Part shown: positions 1 to 8,154 of the stretch, piece after piece | Position numbering within the stretch: the first letter of the stretch is position 1 | Layout: each line of letters opens with the position of its first letter | Origin: Paraconexibacter antarcticus | Lineage (GTDB): Bacteria > Actinomycetota > Thermoleophilia > Solirubrobacterales > Solirubrobacteraceae | NCBI RefSeq assembly: GCF_024220175.1 | Contig: NZ_CP098502.1 | Coordinates: forward strand, 3,910,514-3,974,513 | DNA length: 64,000 bases | Reading direction: 5' to 3' | Notes under the pieces: generated by a model | The model's input: the letters and a program-made list of their open reading frames with translations, nothing else | Told to the model about the DNA's origin: nothing | Database searches by the model: none | Program-made: the position numbers and the translations under genes

Positions 1-151
1 TGACGTCGAGCCCCCAGATCGCGACGTACTTCTGGAGGACCTTGAAGCTGTTCCCGGTCGAGGATCTCCCCATCCGGCGGAGCGCTTCGGCGTAGCTGCG
101 CGAGGCGGCGACGGCAGTCCGGGCCTCGTCCTCGGAGTATCTCGGCGACAC
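1..151 (-). CDS. HNH-endonuclease-like protein, N-terminal fragment (cut by window edge)
   Basis: Fifty codons are visible, opening at a GTG and running off the left edge without a stop. The translation contains SRSYAEALRRMG followed by QKYVAIWGLDV. This resembles the N-terminal helical segment that often precedes the HNH nuclease domain in phage and actinobacterial HNH proteins, so the family is inferred from the N-terminus only. The catalytic HNH motif would lie outside the window. A second in-frame GTG two codons upstream is possible. No Shine-Dalgarno sequence is visible, and a LexA-type palindrome sits directly on the start region. A tRNA-Gln gene lies just upstream on the same strand, a common setting for integrated elements, but no integrase is visible here. 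Confidence 0.6.
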   Translation of the reverse strand, partial: MSPRYSEDEARTAVAASRSYAEALRRMGRSSTGNSFKVLQKYVAIWGLDV

Positions 152-164
152 GAACACATGTTCG
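151..164. promoter_or_regulatory. Candidate LexA (SOS) box
   Basis: CGAACACATGTTCG is an inverted repeat of the form CGAAC-N4-GTTCG, which matches the SOS box known from Gram-positive bacteria and mycobacteria. It overlaps the start region of the HNH-like gene, so LexA binding would block its transcription. I noticed no second copy in the window. Confidence 0.5.
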
Positions 165-219
165 CATCCGGCCCGGACGGAACCTGGCGACCTCGAACTC
201 GAAGCTCAAGTGTTGCCAG

Positions 220-290
220 TTGGGGAGCCAGGGTTCGAACCTGGACGAAGAGAGTCAAAGTCTCCCATGCTGCCGTTACATCACTCCCCA
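220..290 (-). tRNA. tRNA-Gln (anticodon TTG)
   Basis: The reverse complement folds as a cloverleaf. The acceptor stem TGGGGAG pairs with CTCCCCA, the anticodon loop is CTTTGAC giving anticodon TTG, and the T arm is CCAGG-TTCGAAC-CCTGG. The discriminator base is A and CCA is not encoded. The gene is about 71 bases long and stands alone, 69 bases upstream of the HNH-like gene on the same strand. Confidence 0.96.
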
Positions 291-393
291 GCGGCGCGGC
301 GCCGGCGCGGCGCGCGCCCCCGTGAAGCGTACCCCGACTCGCAACGGACGCCCCTCGCTAGCATCGCCCCACCCCCACGCAAGGAGCAACTCG

Positions 394-567
394 ATGAAGC
401 AGTTCAGCTGTGGCGCCGTCGTCCCCGGGTGCACCGCGACGTTCTCGGCGGAGACGGAGGACGAGCTCCTCGGCCAGGTCGCCGCGCACGCGAAGGCCGA
501 CCACGGGATGGAGACCGTCCCGGACGAGGTCGTCGAGCAGGTCAAGCAGAAGATCGTGACCGTCTGA
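394..567 (+). CDS. DUF1059 domain-containing small protein
   Basis: A 57-residue protein beginning MKQFSCGAVVPGC and containing HAKADHGM. These are hallmarks of the DUF1059 family, small actinobacterial and archaeal proteins with a conserved CG...C segment and no established biochemical role. The start is fixed by an AAGGAG ribosome site seven bases upstream. The upstream part of the longer open frame runs through the tRNA and is not coding. It is monocistronic and convergent with the EAL gene, with a GC hairpin between them. The two N-terminal cysteines could bind metal, which is inference. Confidence 0.85.
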   Translation: MKQFSCGAVVPGCTATFSAETEDELLGQVAAHAKADHGMETVPDEVVEQVKQKIVTV

Positions 568-579
568 ACGACGGGTCGT

Positions 580-617
580 GCCCCGCGCCCGCGCCCGCGA
601 CGCGCGGGCGCCGGGGC
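580..617. terminator. Bidirectional GC hairpin between convergent genes
   Basis: GCCCCG plus CGCCCGCG pairs with CGCGGGCG plus CGGGGC across a 9-base loop, with one bulged base. There is no T-tract. It lies between the DUF1059 gene and the EAL gene. Confidence 0.6.
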
Positions 618-635
618 GGCCTCACGCGGCCCCGG

Positions 636-1823
636 CTACGTCGCGAGGACCGCGACGATGCGGGCGATCGGGACGACGCCGAGGTACGCCCCGCGCTGAT
701 CGACGATCGCGATCGGGTCGAAGCGGGTCCCGAGGGGGCGGGCCATCGCGCGGCGGGCCGCGTCGGTCACGGGCATGACGCCCACGAGGCACAGGGGCGC
801 CCGGGGCGCGGTCCCGCGGTCGTGGGCGGGGCGGTCGACCACGCCGACCGGTCGCCCGTCGGGCGCGAGAACGACGGCGTGCTCCGCGTGCGGCTCGGCG
901 GCGAACGCCGTCGTGACCGCGTCGGGGCCGGCCTGGACCGGGACGACGAGCGCCGTCTCCTTCAGGCCGCTGAGGCGCTCGGTGTTCACGCCGCTGAGCG
1001 TGCGCCGGCGCATCCGCCGCGCGACCTCGCGGTCGAGCTCCCCCATCGCGGCGACCGGCCGGCCGAGCGCGAAGCCCTGCCCGAGCGGGACGCCGAGGCG
1101 GACGAGCGCGTCGAGCTGCTCTGGCGTCTCGATGCCCTCGGCGACGACCCAGGCGTCGAGCTTCGCCGCGAAGGCCCCGAGCGTGCGGATGATCTCCGCG
1201 CAAGCCTCGTCGTGCTCGATCCCGGCGATGACGGCGCCGTCGACCTTCACGAAGTGCGGGCGCAGCGCGGCGACGCGGTCGAGGCTGCGGGACTCCGTGC
1301 CGGCGTCGTCGACGGCGACCATCGCGCCCCGTCCGCGCAGGCCGGCGAGGACCTCCGCGACGTGCTCCTGGTCGGCGCCGTCGTCGAGGTCGACGAGCTC
1401 GACGACGAGCTGCTCGAGCGAGCGCTCGGCGGCGAGGACGGCCTGGACCTCGCGGCTCGACAGGGCCTGCGGGCTGACGTTGACCGCGATGAAGCGATCG
1501 CGGACGAGCAGCGGCCGGGTGACGAGCGCGGCCTGCAACAGCTGGGCCTCGAGGGCGCCCGCGTAGCCGAGGCGGGCGGCGGCGACGAACCAGTCCCGCG
1601 GGCCGATGCCGGCAGCCTCGGGGAATCGGGCCAGCGCCTCGTACCCGCGCACGAGCCCGCGCTGCAGGTCCACGATCGGCTGGTAGTGGACGCGGACGCA
1701 CTTCGGCTCGGCGAGGATCTGCTGCAGGGCCGCGACCCACCCCTGGTCGAGCGACGCGAGGGCCGGGCCCGTCCGACGGGCATCGTCGGGCGCCTGGATG
1801 GGACTGCTGAGTGTGTCGGGCAT
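636..1823 (-). CDS. EAL-domain protein (putative c-di-GMP phosphodiesterase) with C-terminal CBS-like region
   Basis: A 395-residue cytoplasmic protein. Residues about 35-270 form an EAL domain with YEALARF near residue 61, N115 in AVNVSP, E142, the DD pair at 172-173, K193, AEGIET at 228-233 and Q249 before GRP. Most metal- and catalysis-associated positions of EAL phosphodiesterases are present. The second acidic residue of the usual ExxE is shifted to D in VELVDLDD, and the usual DDFGTG loop reads DDAGTES. Activity is therefore plausible but not certain. Residues about 285-395 resemble a CBS pair, which could sense nucleotides. The ribosome site GGAGGAG lies in the loop of a small GCGGA/TCCGC hairpin before the ATG, which might tune translation. 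There is no GGDEF domain or membrane segment. Confidence 0.85.
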   Translation of the reverse strand: MPDTLSSPIQAPDDARRTGPALASLDQGWVAALQQILAEPKCVRVHYQPIVDLQRGLVRGYEALARFPEAAGIGPRDWFVAAARLGYAGALEAQLLQAALVTRPLLVRDRFIAVNVSPQALSSREVQAVLAAERSLEQLVVELVDLDDGADQEHVAEVLAGLRGRGAMVAVDDAGTESRSLDRVAALRPHFVKVDGAVIAGIEHDEACAEIIRTLGAFAAKLDAWVVAEGIETPEQLDALVRLGVPLGQGFALGRPVAAMGELDREVARRMRRRTLSGVNTERLSGLKETALVVPVQAGPDAVTTAFAAEPHAEHAVVLAPDGRPVGVVDRPAHDRGTAPRAPLCLVGVMPVTDAARRAMARPLGTRFDPIAIVDQRGAYLGVVPIARIVAVLAT

Positions 1824-1915
1824 GTCGCGGACTTCTCCTCCGCGGGGGACAGGGACACGAGAGGTATCGGTCGGACGGGTTTCTACCTAGATACCCAGAA
1901 GTGGGGATCGCAGCC

Positions 1916-2518
1916 CTACCGACGCGCGCGCACGTCGAGCCCCGCGGCGAGCAGGACGCCGAGCTCCAGCGGGGTGCGCGGGTCGGCGGCGACCGCGCGC
2001 GCGTCCGCCGCGGTCGTCAGCCGCCGCTCGGAGCGCAGCATGCCGACCGGCCCGCCGCGTCCGGCGACGAGCGTGAAGAAGTCCTCCCGCGGCGCCCCCG
2101 CGAGGCGCACGAGCTCCGGGTCGAGCGCCGGCATCCCGATGAGGAACGGGGTCGCGTCGTACGTCGGCGCGAGCGTCAGGCCGACCCCGTCGGCGAGGTC
2201 GCCGTGGAGGTCGTCGGCGAGCGCGGCATCGAGCCCGGGGACGTCGGGCGCGACGAGCGCGACCGCTCCCGAGTAGCCGTGCAGCGCCGCGAGCGCCGCC
2301 TCCGCGCTGTTCGCCTCGAAGGCCCCCGGCCCGTCCGCCGTCGCCGCGGCGGCCGCCCAGCGGCGCGCGCCGCGCAGCAGCTCCCGGCGCAGGGCCGCGG
2401 CCGCCACCGGCCCGAGCAGCGCCGCGAGCGTGTCCTCCGCGTCCTGCCCCCCGAGCGTGGTGAGGACGACGACGGCGACCGGCCCGACCCCGTCCGCGCC
2501 GATCGGCCTCAGTCCCAC
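1916..2518 (-). CDS. CofC/DUF2064-like nucleotidyltransferase-fold protein
   Basis: A 200-residue protein read from a GTG that overlaps the end of the upstream phosphorylase gene by ten bases, suggesting translational coupling. The C-terminal half (APDVPGLD, LAPTYDATPFLIGMPAL, DPRTPLELGVLLA) resembles the CofC and DUF2064 glycosyltransferase-A-fold proteins. These include the 2-phospholactate guanylyltransferase of coenzyme F420 synthesis. The N-terminal nucleotide-binding loop is weak: I see VAVVVLTTLGGQ rather than a clear KTRL motif. Substrate is therefore unknown. A role alongside nucleoside phosphorylase is suggested only by the overlap. Confidence 0.6.
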   Translation of the reverse strand: MGLRPIGADGVGPVAVVVLTTLGGQDAEDTLAALLGPVAAAALRRELLRGARRWAAAAATADGPGAFEANSAEAALAALHGYSGAVALVAPDVPGLDAALADDLHGDLADGVGLTLAPTYDATPFLIGMPALDPELVRLAGAPREDFFTLVAGRGGPVGMLRSERRLTTAADARAVAADPRTPLELGVLLAAGLDVRARR

Positions 2519-3303
2519 GCGAAGGCCGTCCCGTTCGGCCTCACCGCGGCCGCGTCGATCCGCGGGACGGCCGCGGTGAGCGCCTGCGCGAACGTCCCCG
2601 TCGACGCGGCGACGAGCCGCACGAGCTCGGACACCGGGGTCGGGTCCTCGGGCTTGACGCCGTTCGCGTAGTCCGTCGCGTACCCCAGCAGCGCGTACGG
2701 GATCTTCGCCTCGCCCGCGAGCACGGTCTCCGGCCCGGCGGTCTGCGAGACGCACGTCACGCCCGCCTGCCGCAGCATCCGGATCTCCGTCCGCGTGTTG
2801 AAGCGCGGCCCGTCGACGTGCCCGTAGCACCCGCCATCGCGCACCGGATGGCCGATGTCGAGCGCGCCGGCCAGCAGCGCCGCACGCAGCGGCTCGCTGA
2901 ACGGGTCGTCGAAGATCCAGTGGCCGCGCCCGGGCGCGCCGGGCTCGGTGTGGAGCGTGCAGATCGACCCGTCCGGCAGCCGGTTGACGAGGAAGTGCAG
3001 GTCGTCGAAGACGACGAGCGACCCGAGCGGCAGCTCCGGGTCGCACGCGCCGCAGACGGTCACCGAGAGGATCGCGTCGACCCCGGCCTCGGCGAACGCG
3101 CTGATGTTCGCCTGGTGGGTCACCTGATGGGAGACGAGCACATGACCCTCACGGTGGCGGCTGACGTGGACGACCTCCGCGCCACCGAACCGCCCGCGGG
3201 TGACCGGGACCTCGCCGAAGCGCGTCGCGACGACGTCGGCCGCGGCGTCCTCGAACCCCGGCAGGGCGTACGTCCCCGACCCCGTGATGATCCCGATGCG
3301 CAT
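2509..3303 (-). CDS. Purine nucleoside / methylthioadenosine phosphorylase family protein
   Basis: A 264-residue cytosolic enzyme of the PNP/MTAP family, which cleaves purine nucleosides or 5'-methylthioadenosine with phosphate to give free base and (methylthio)ribose-1-phosphate. Visible features are the phosphate loop GIITGSGTYALPG at the N-terminus, SHQVTHQANISA near residue 58, and PRFNTRTEIRMLRQAG followed by ALLGYATDYANGV, the substrate-pocket region. The TDYANGV end is closer to MTAP/MTIP than to trimeric PNP, but substrate cannot be settled by eye. TACGAT lies eight bases before the ATG, suggesting a leaderless transcript. The downstream CofC-like gene overlaps its stop. Confidence 0.88.
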   Translation of the reverse strand: MRIGIITGSGTYALPGFEDAAADVVATRFGEVPVTRGRFGGAEVVHVSRHREGHVLVSHQVTHQANISAFAEAGVDAILSVTVCGACDPELPLGSLVVFDDLHFLVNRLPDGSICTLHTEPGAPGRGHWIFDDPFSEPLRAALLAGALDIGHPVRDGGCYGHVDGPRFNTRTEIRMLRQAGVTCVSQTAGPETVLAGEAKIPYALLGYATDYANGVKPEDPTPVSELVRLVAASTGTFAQALTAAVPRIDAAAVRPNGTAFAWD

Positions 3304-3374
3304 GGGGCGCCATCGTAGTGACCGGGCCTTTCGCGCCCGTGAACGTCCGCCCCCGCGCTCGCCGGCGCGAGCCG

Positions 3375-4610
3375 TCAGGCGCCGCGGCGCGGGACGCGGC
3401 CGCCGGTCGAGCCCTGCTCCTTCGCCGGGCCCCCGCGGCGGGCGATGCCCAGGACGCGCATCGCCTTCAGCCCGAGCGAGAGCTTCTCCCGGCCGTCGGT
3501 GGACCCGACGTCGAGCCCGGTGAGCTCCCGGACGCGCTCGAGGCGGTAGCGGATCGTGTGGCGGTGCGTGAACAGGCGAGCCGCCGTCCCGGCGACGTTG
3601 CCGTCCGCGTCGAGGAACGCCTCGACCGTCTGCGTCAGGTCGGTCTCGTACTGCTCGTCGTAGGCGACGAGCGGCTCGACGGTCTCCGCGTAGAAGCGCT
3701 GCAGCTCGGCCGGGTCCTCGCTCATCGCGGGCAGCAGCAGCCGGTAGGCGCCCGTGTCGTCGAACGCGAGGAGCGGGTTCTCGGCGTCGCCCTCGGCGAC
3801 GTTCGCGGCGAGCAGCGCCTCGCTCCCCGCGCGCGCGAGGTCGGCGGGGTCGGCCGCGACCCGGCTGCGCCCGACGGCGAAGGAGTGGCCCGGCAGCACC
3901 GCCTCGAGCTCGTGGAGGACGCCCTCCGCGGCGCGTCTGGCCTGGGCGTCGTCGACCCCCGGCAGCAGGACGGTGACCTCGGTGCCCCCGCGCTCGGCCC
4001 GCTCGACGAGCGCCGCGATGGCCCCGCTGACGACGGCCCGGGCGCCGCGCTCGGCGGCGGCGAGCATCCGAGGACGCCAGCCCTCCTCGGACGCGCGGTG
4101 CTGGTGGACGCGGGCGACGACGAAGCTCGCCCCCGCGAGCAGGTCGACGCCGAGATCGCCGGCGGCGGCGAGGATGTCGTCCCCGCCCGTGAGCTCGCGG
4201 TCCAACACGGCGCGGAGGAAGCCGGCGGCCGCCTCCTGCGAGGCGCGCTCGGGGGCGCGCACGCGCTCGACCTCGGACGCGATGAGGGTGGCGACGAGGC
4301 GCACGAGCGCCAGGCCGGGCTCGCCGCGCGTCCGCATCCGCATGAGGCCGACGAGCTCGTCGGCGACGCGGAGCTCGACCGTCTCGACGCCGCTGCCGTC
4401 CGCGGTGAGGCTCTGCTCGTCGGCCGGCGACCGCGCTGCGACGGCCAGCACCGCGCCGGAGCGGTCGACGAGCACGAGGCTCGCCTCGAGGGCACGGGAG
4501 GCCGCGCGCACGATCTCGGGGAGGCCGGCGCCGGATCCGACCGCTTCCGTCATGGCGTCCAGCGCCGAGAGATCGAGGCCGGCCGGAGGGCCGTCTGCCG
4601 GTATGGGCAT
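3375..4610 (-). CDS. PucR-family transcriptional regulator (helix-turn-helix)
   Basis: A 411-residue regulator. The C-terminus carries a PucR-type helix-turn-helix (GNVAGTAARLFTHRHTIRYRLERV, described by its ends, about residues 345-375). It is preceded by a GGDEF-like CdaR sensory region (about 180-320) and an N-terminal GAF-like segment. Such proteins activate catabolic genes in response to small metabolites. The target is unknown here. I chose the ATG at 4610, since TAGACT sits seven bases upstream (or four before an adjacent GTG), as in other leaderless genes of this window. The longer open frame upstream is not supported. Confidence 0.83.
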   Translation of the reverse strand: MPIPADGPPAGLDLSALDAMTEAVGSGAGLPEIVRAASRALEASLVLVDRSGAVLAVAARSPADEQSLTADGSGVETVELRVADELVGLMRMRTRGEPGLALVRLVATLIASEVERVRAPERASQEAAAGFLRAVLDRELTGGDDILAAAGDLGVDLLAGASFVVARVHQHRASEEGWRPRMLAAAERGARAVVSGAIAALVERAERGGTEVTVLLPGVDDAQARRAAEGVLHELEAVLPGHSFAVGRSRVAADPADLARAGSEALLAANVAEGDAENPLLAFDDTGAYRLLLPAMSEDPAELQRFYAETVEPLVAYDEQYETDLTQTVEAFLDADGNVAGTAARLFTHRHTIRYRLERVRELTGLDVGSTDGREKLSLGLKAMRVLGIARRGGPAKEQGSTGGRVPRRGA

Positions 4611-4675
4611 CACGGGGAGTCTACGAGGCGGGACGATCCGGTCGCATCCGCCGCGGGGGAGGGCGGGCTGCCCGT

Positions 4676-4900
4676 TCAGCCGCTGATGCGGTCCCAGAAC
4701 CAGACGATGGCGGCCCCGCCGGCGACGCCGAGCCCGACGAACGCCGCGAGGACGTACAGCGTGAGGAACGACGCGGCCGCGCGCTCCCAGGCGCGCGAGT
4801 ACGACTGCCACGCGGGGACGAGGATGAGGCCGACGTAGGCGGCGAGCCCGGCCACGGCCGCGGTGACCGCGACGACGTAGGTGATCGTCTGGTTGCTCAT
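4676..4900 (-). CDS. Small two-helix membrane protein
   Basis: A 74-residue protein with two hydrophobic segments, about residues 8-28 and 44-68, separated by a short basic/aromatic loop (WQSYSRAWERA). The ATG overlaps the stop of the DedA-PAP2 gene by four bases, so the two are translationally coupled. I recognise no family. Its position suggests a small partner or stabiliser of the phospholipid-handling membrane protein, which is inference. Confidence 0.7.
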   Translation of the reverse strand: MSNQTITYVVAVTAAVAGLAAYVGLILVPAWQSYSRAWERAAASFLTLYVLAAFVGLGVAGGAAIVWFWDRISG

Positions 4901-6408
4901 GGGGTCGGTTCGGGATTGTGACGCAAGTAGGTGACGACGAGCGCTGCCATGGCGCTCAGCGCGAACATCGCCGCCCCGAGTCCCCACCCCGCGGCGACGT
5001 CGCTGAAGTAGTGGGCGCGCAGCTCGATGCGGGTGAGCCCGATCGCGACGGCGAGCCCGAGCGAGAGGACGAGGAGGGCGACGCGCGCCCCGAGCCCGGG
5101 AAGCGCGCGGAGCAGCACGACGGTCACCGCGACCCAGGCGACGGCGTTCGCCGCGTGCCCGGACGGGAACGAGGAGCCGGACGTCTCGACGAGCCCGCCG
5201 GCGGGACGCGGGCGGCCCTCGAGCGCCTTGAGCTGGTGCTGCCCGAGCGACGTGAGCGCCATCCCGGCGGCGAGCGCGAGCGCGTCGACGGCCTTGTGGC
5301 GGAGCGCGAGGACGACGCAGGCGAGGAGGACGACCGGCGCGACGACGGGGAACGTCCCGAGGTGCGTGATGAGCTTCGCCGCCTCGTCGAGCCCGTGGGT
5401 GCGGATGTCGTCCGCCCAGCTCAGCCCGCGCCGGTCGCCCGCGGTCAGCTCGCCCGGCGTGAGGCTCACGGCGTAGCCGACGCAGACGAACGCGCCGACG
5501 GCCGCGACGGCGAGCAGCGTCGTGAGCTCGAGCCCGAGGTCGCCCGGGGTCAGCCGGTTCCAGGCGAAGCGCGCCGGGCGCTGCAGCCGGCGCGAGAGCG
5601 GCCCGAGGACCGGGTGCGCGTCGAGCCGCCGTCGCAGCTCCTCCCGCCGCTCGTCGTCGCGCAGGCGGCGCACGACCCAGACGACGCCCGTGCCGAGGAC
5701 GATGACGCCCCCGAGCGCGAGCGAGCCCTGCTTCGCGACGGCGAGGACCTGGCCGAGCGACTGCCAGAAGACGTAGCCGAGGATCGCGAACGTGCTGCCC
5801 CAGATGCCCGCGCCGAGGATGTCGTACGGCGCGAAGCGGCGCAGCGGCATCCCGCTCGACCCGGCGAGGAACGGCGCCACCGCCCGGATGAGACCGACGA
5901 ACCGCCCGAGGAAGATCGCCTTGCCGCCGTGCTTCTCGAAGAACGCCTCCGTGGACGCGATCCGCGGCTCGGTGATCTGGACCTTCGGCCCGTGACGGAC
6001 GAGGAAGTCGCGGCCGAGCCGCCGGCCGATGAAGAAGCTCGTCAGGTCGCCCGCGACCGCGCAGGCCCAGATGATCGCGATGAGCGCGACGATGTCGATC
6101 TCGCCCTGGCCGGCGACGACGCCGCCGACGAGGATGACCGTCTCCCCCGGGGCGAGCAGCCCGACGAACGCGCCGGTCTCGAGGAAGGCCATGACCGCGA
6201 CGAGGACGTACGTCCACGGGCCGAGCGCCTGCCCGAGATCCTCGAGTGCCCGGTCGATCTTCGGCAGGTGGACGACGCCGGTGCCGTAGACGAGGCAGCC
6301 CGCCGCGACGACGAGGCCGCCGACGCGCACGGTCGGCTCGAGGTGGTCCCGCTTGCGGTACAGCGCCGCGAGGACCGCCGCGGCGATGACGAACCAGACG
6401 GGCCTCAT
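4897..6408 (-). CDS. DedA-family protein fused to a PAP2-type phosphatase
   Basis: A 503-residue polytopic membrane protein with two parts. Residues about 50-235 are a DedA/SNARE-associated domain: FLETGAFVGLLAPGET, the conserved FxGRxxP-like segment appearing as FLGRFVGLIRAVAPFLAG, and the following GxxxW. Residues about 290-495 are a PAP2 lipid-phosphatase domain with KALEGRPRP, the SFPSGHA motif and RIELRAHYFSDVAAG, so all three phosphatase motifs are intact. DedA proteins transport or flip undecaprenyl phosphate or phospholipids. PAP2 enzymes dephosphorylate lipid pyrophosphates such as undecaprenyl-PP. The fusion suggests coupled recycling of lipid carrier. ATGA overlaps link it to ispE upstream and the small membrane gene downstream. 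Confidence 0.9.
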   Translation of the reverse strand: MRPVWFVIAAAVLAALYRKRDHLEPTVRVGGLVVAAGCLVYGTGVVHLPKIDRALEDLGQALGPWTYVLVAVMAFLETGAFVGLLAPGETVILVGGVVAGQGEIDIVALIAIIWACAVAGDLTSFFIGRRLGRDFLVRHGPKVQITEPRIASTEAFFEKHGGKAIFLGRFVGLIRAVAPFLAGSSGMPLRRFAPYDILGAGIWGSTFAILGYVFWQSLGQVLAVAKQGSLALGGVIVLGTGVVWVVRRLRDDERREELRRRLDAHPVLGPLSRRLQRPARFAWNRLTPGDLGLELTTLLAVAAVGAFVCVGYAVSLTPGELTAGDRRGLSWADDIRTHGLDEAAKLITHLGTFPVVAPVVLLACVVLALRHKAVDALALAAGMALTSLGQHQLKALEGRPRPAGGLVETSGSSFPSGHAANAVAWVAVTVVLLRALPGLGARVALLVLSLGLAVAIGLTRIELRAHYFSDVAAGWGLGAAMFALSAMAALVVTYLRHNPEPTP

Positions 6409-7292
6409 GCCGGGCGGACGGCGGCGAGCGCGGGGTCCGTCACCGTGGCGGCGACGATCGCGTCGGGGCCGGCTCCGGCGGCGACCGCGGCCGCGGCGGC
6501 CGGGTCGCGCGTGAGGCCGAGCGTCGTGGGTCCGCTGCCCGAGACGAGCACGAGGTCCGCGCCGGCGGCCCGCAGCCGGTCGAGGTTCGCCGCGACCGGC
6601 GGGCACAGCGAGATCGCCGCGGGCTGCAGGTCGTTGACGACGAGCACGTCGGGCAGGTCGGCGGCCGCGCGGACCTGCGCCTCGAGCGCGGTGAGCGCGG
6701 CGGCGGATCGCGCGAGGCCGAGGCGGTCGAACTCGCGGTAGACGTCGGGGGTGGACAACGGGGCGGGGTGCGGCAGCACGACGACACCGTAGGCCGGGAC
6801 CCTTTCGCGATCCTCAACGCGCTCGCCGGCGCCGGTCGCGAGGACGCGCCCGGGCCGGACCTGGGCGGGGACGTCGGCGCCGAGGCCCGCGGCGAGCTCG
6901 CGCAGCACGTCGTCCCCGAGCGCGGTGGCGAAGTGGGCGTCGAGTAGGCGCAGCACGGCGCCCGCGTCGGCGCTCCCGCCCGCCATGCCGGCGGCGACGG
7001 GGATCGCCTTCGCGATGCGCAGCCGGACGGGCTCCGTGACGCCGGCCCGCGCGCGGAAGGCCGCGAGCGCCGCGTCGGCGATGTTCGGGCCGGCGAAGGC
7101 GGGGCCGTCGAGGGTCGTGCGGTCGGCGTCCGCCGCCGCGACCGTCACCTCGTCGCAGAGGTCGACCGCCTGCATGACGCTCACGAGCTCGTGGCGGCCG
7201 TCGTCGCGCCCGTCGGTCCCTCCGACGAAGAGGCAGACGTTGATCTTGCCCGGGGCGCGGGTCGTGAGGGCGGGGCGGGGCGGGGCGGTCAC
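6405..7292 (-). CDS. ispE: 4-diphosphocytidyl-2-C-methyl-D-erythritol kinase
   Basis: A 295-residue GHMP-family kinase of the MEP pathway, phosphorylating CDP-ME to make isoprenoid precursors. APGKINVCLFVGG at residues 12-24 is the N-terminal signature. PVAAGMAGGSADAGA near residue 100 is the ATP-binding GHMP loop, and VLVSGSGPTTLGLT near residue 250 is the C-terminal glycine motif. The GTG start overlaps the ksgA stop (GTGA), and its stop overlaps the DedA-PAP2 start. This places isoprenoid supply next to a lipid-carrier phosphatase. The ksgA-ispE pairing is common in bacteria. Confidence 0.93.
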   Translation of the reverse strand: MTAPPRPALTTRAPGKINVCLFVGGTDGRDDGRHELVSVMQAVDLCDEVTVAAADADRTTLDGPAFAGPNIADAALAAFRARAGVTEPVRLRIAKAIPVAAGMAGGSADAGAVLRLLDAHFATALGDDVLRELAAGLGADVPAQVRPGRVLATGAGERVEDRERVPAYGVVVLPHPAPLSTPDVYREFDRLGLARSAAALTALEAQVRAAADLPDVLVVNDLQPAAISLCPPVAANLDRLRAAGADLVLVSGSGPTTLGLTRDPAAAAAVAAGAGPDAIVAATVTDPALAAVRPA

Positions 7293-8134
7293 CGCAGGGC
7301 CTCCGCGAGCGCGCGGAAGTCCTCCGGGGTGAGCCGCTCGGCGCGCACGTCGGCGGGATGCCCGAGGGCGACGAGCGCGGCGCGGGCCCGCTCGCGGACG
7401 TCGGCGTCGTAGGCCGGGTGGAGCTTCAGCGAGCCGGCGAGCGCCTTGCGACGGTGCGCGAACGCGGCCTGGACGAGCGTCCGCAGCGCCTTGTCGGCGG
7501 GCTCGACGTCCATCCGGCGGTGCAGGACGACGAGCACGCTGTCGACGCCCGGCACCGGGTGGAAGACCGACCGCGAGACCTTGTGGTGGACCTTCACGGT
7601 GCAGGAGAGCTGGGCGAGGACGCTCGGGACGCCGTAGGCCGGCGTCGCGGCCGCGGCGGCGAACCGCTCCCCCACCTCCTTCTGCACCATGGCGACCCAC
7701 GTCGTCACCTCGGGCAGCTCGTCGATCGTCTTGATGATCGCGGTGGCGGCGATGCCGTACGGGAGGTTCGCGACGACCTTCGTCGGGAGCGGGTCGAGTG
7801 CCCGCAGGTCGAGCTGCAGCGCGTCGCCGAAGTGCAGCGTCGCGTGGCCGGCGAACGGGTCGAGCGCGTCGCGCAGCGCGGGCTCGAGCGAGCGGTCGAC
7901 CTCGATGACGTGCGTGTGCGCGACGAGCGGCGCGAGGTACTCGGAGAGGACACCGAGCCCACCGCCGATCTCGAGCGCGACGTCGTCCGGCTGCAGGTCC
8001 GCCGCGCGCGCGATGACGCCGAGGATGTTCGAGTCGATGAGGAAGTTCTGGCCGAGGTCGCGCTTCGGGCGGACCCCGAAGGCCTTCAGCCGGCGGAGGG
8101 TCGGCTGGGTCGGGAGCCCGTCGTCGGCGGTCAT
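7289..8134 (-). CDS. rsmA: 16S rRNA dimethyladenosine transferase (A1518/A1519)
   Basis: A 281-residue SAM-dependent methyltransferase that dimethylates two adjacent adenosines in the 3'-terminal helix of 16S rRNA; the gene is also called ksgA. Visible features are PKRDLGQNFLID at the N-terminus, the SAM-binding EIGGGLGVLSEYLA (the usual proline is replaced by glycine), and the catalytic VANLPYGIAA motif near residue 125. Full family length. Its start lies just downstream of a pair of palindromic repeats that fill the tatD-ksgA gap. It overlaps ispE by four bases. Confidence 0.95.
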   Translation of the reverse strand: MTADDGLPTQPTLRRLKAFGVRPKRDLGQNFLIDSNILGVIARAADLQPDDVALEIGGGLGVLSEYLAPLVAHTHVIEVDRSLEPALRDALDPFAGHATLHFGDALQLDLRALDPLPTKVVANLPYGIAATAIIKTIDELPEVTTWVAMVQKEVGERFAAAAATPAYGVPSVLAQLSCTVKVHHKVSRSVFHPVPGVDSVLVVLHRRMDVEPADKALRTLVQAAFAHRRKALAGSLKLHPAYDADVRERARAALVALGHPADVRAERLTPEDFRALAEALR

Positions 8135-8154
8135 CGGCCGGTCACCGGCCCGGA

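Noticed and set aside
210..2276. Very long plus-strand open frame of about 690 codons
   Set aside because: It runs antisense through the EAL and CofC-like genes and across the tRNA. It has only Arg/Gly/Ala-rich composition, a shadow caused by high GC.
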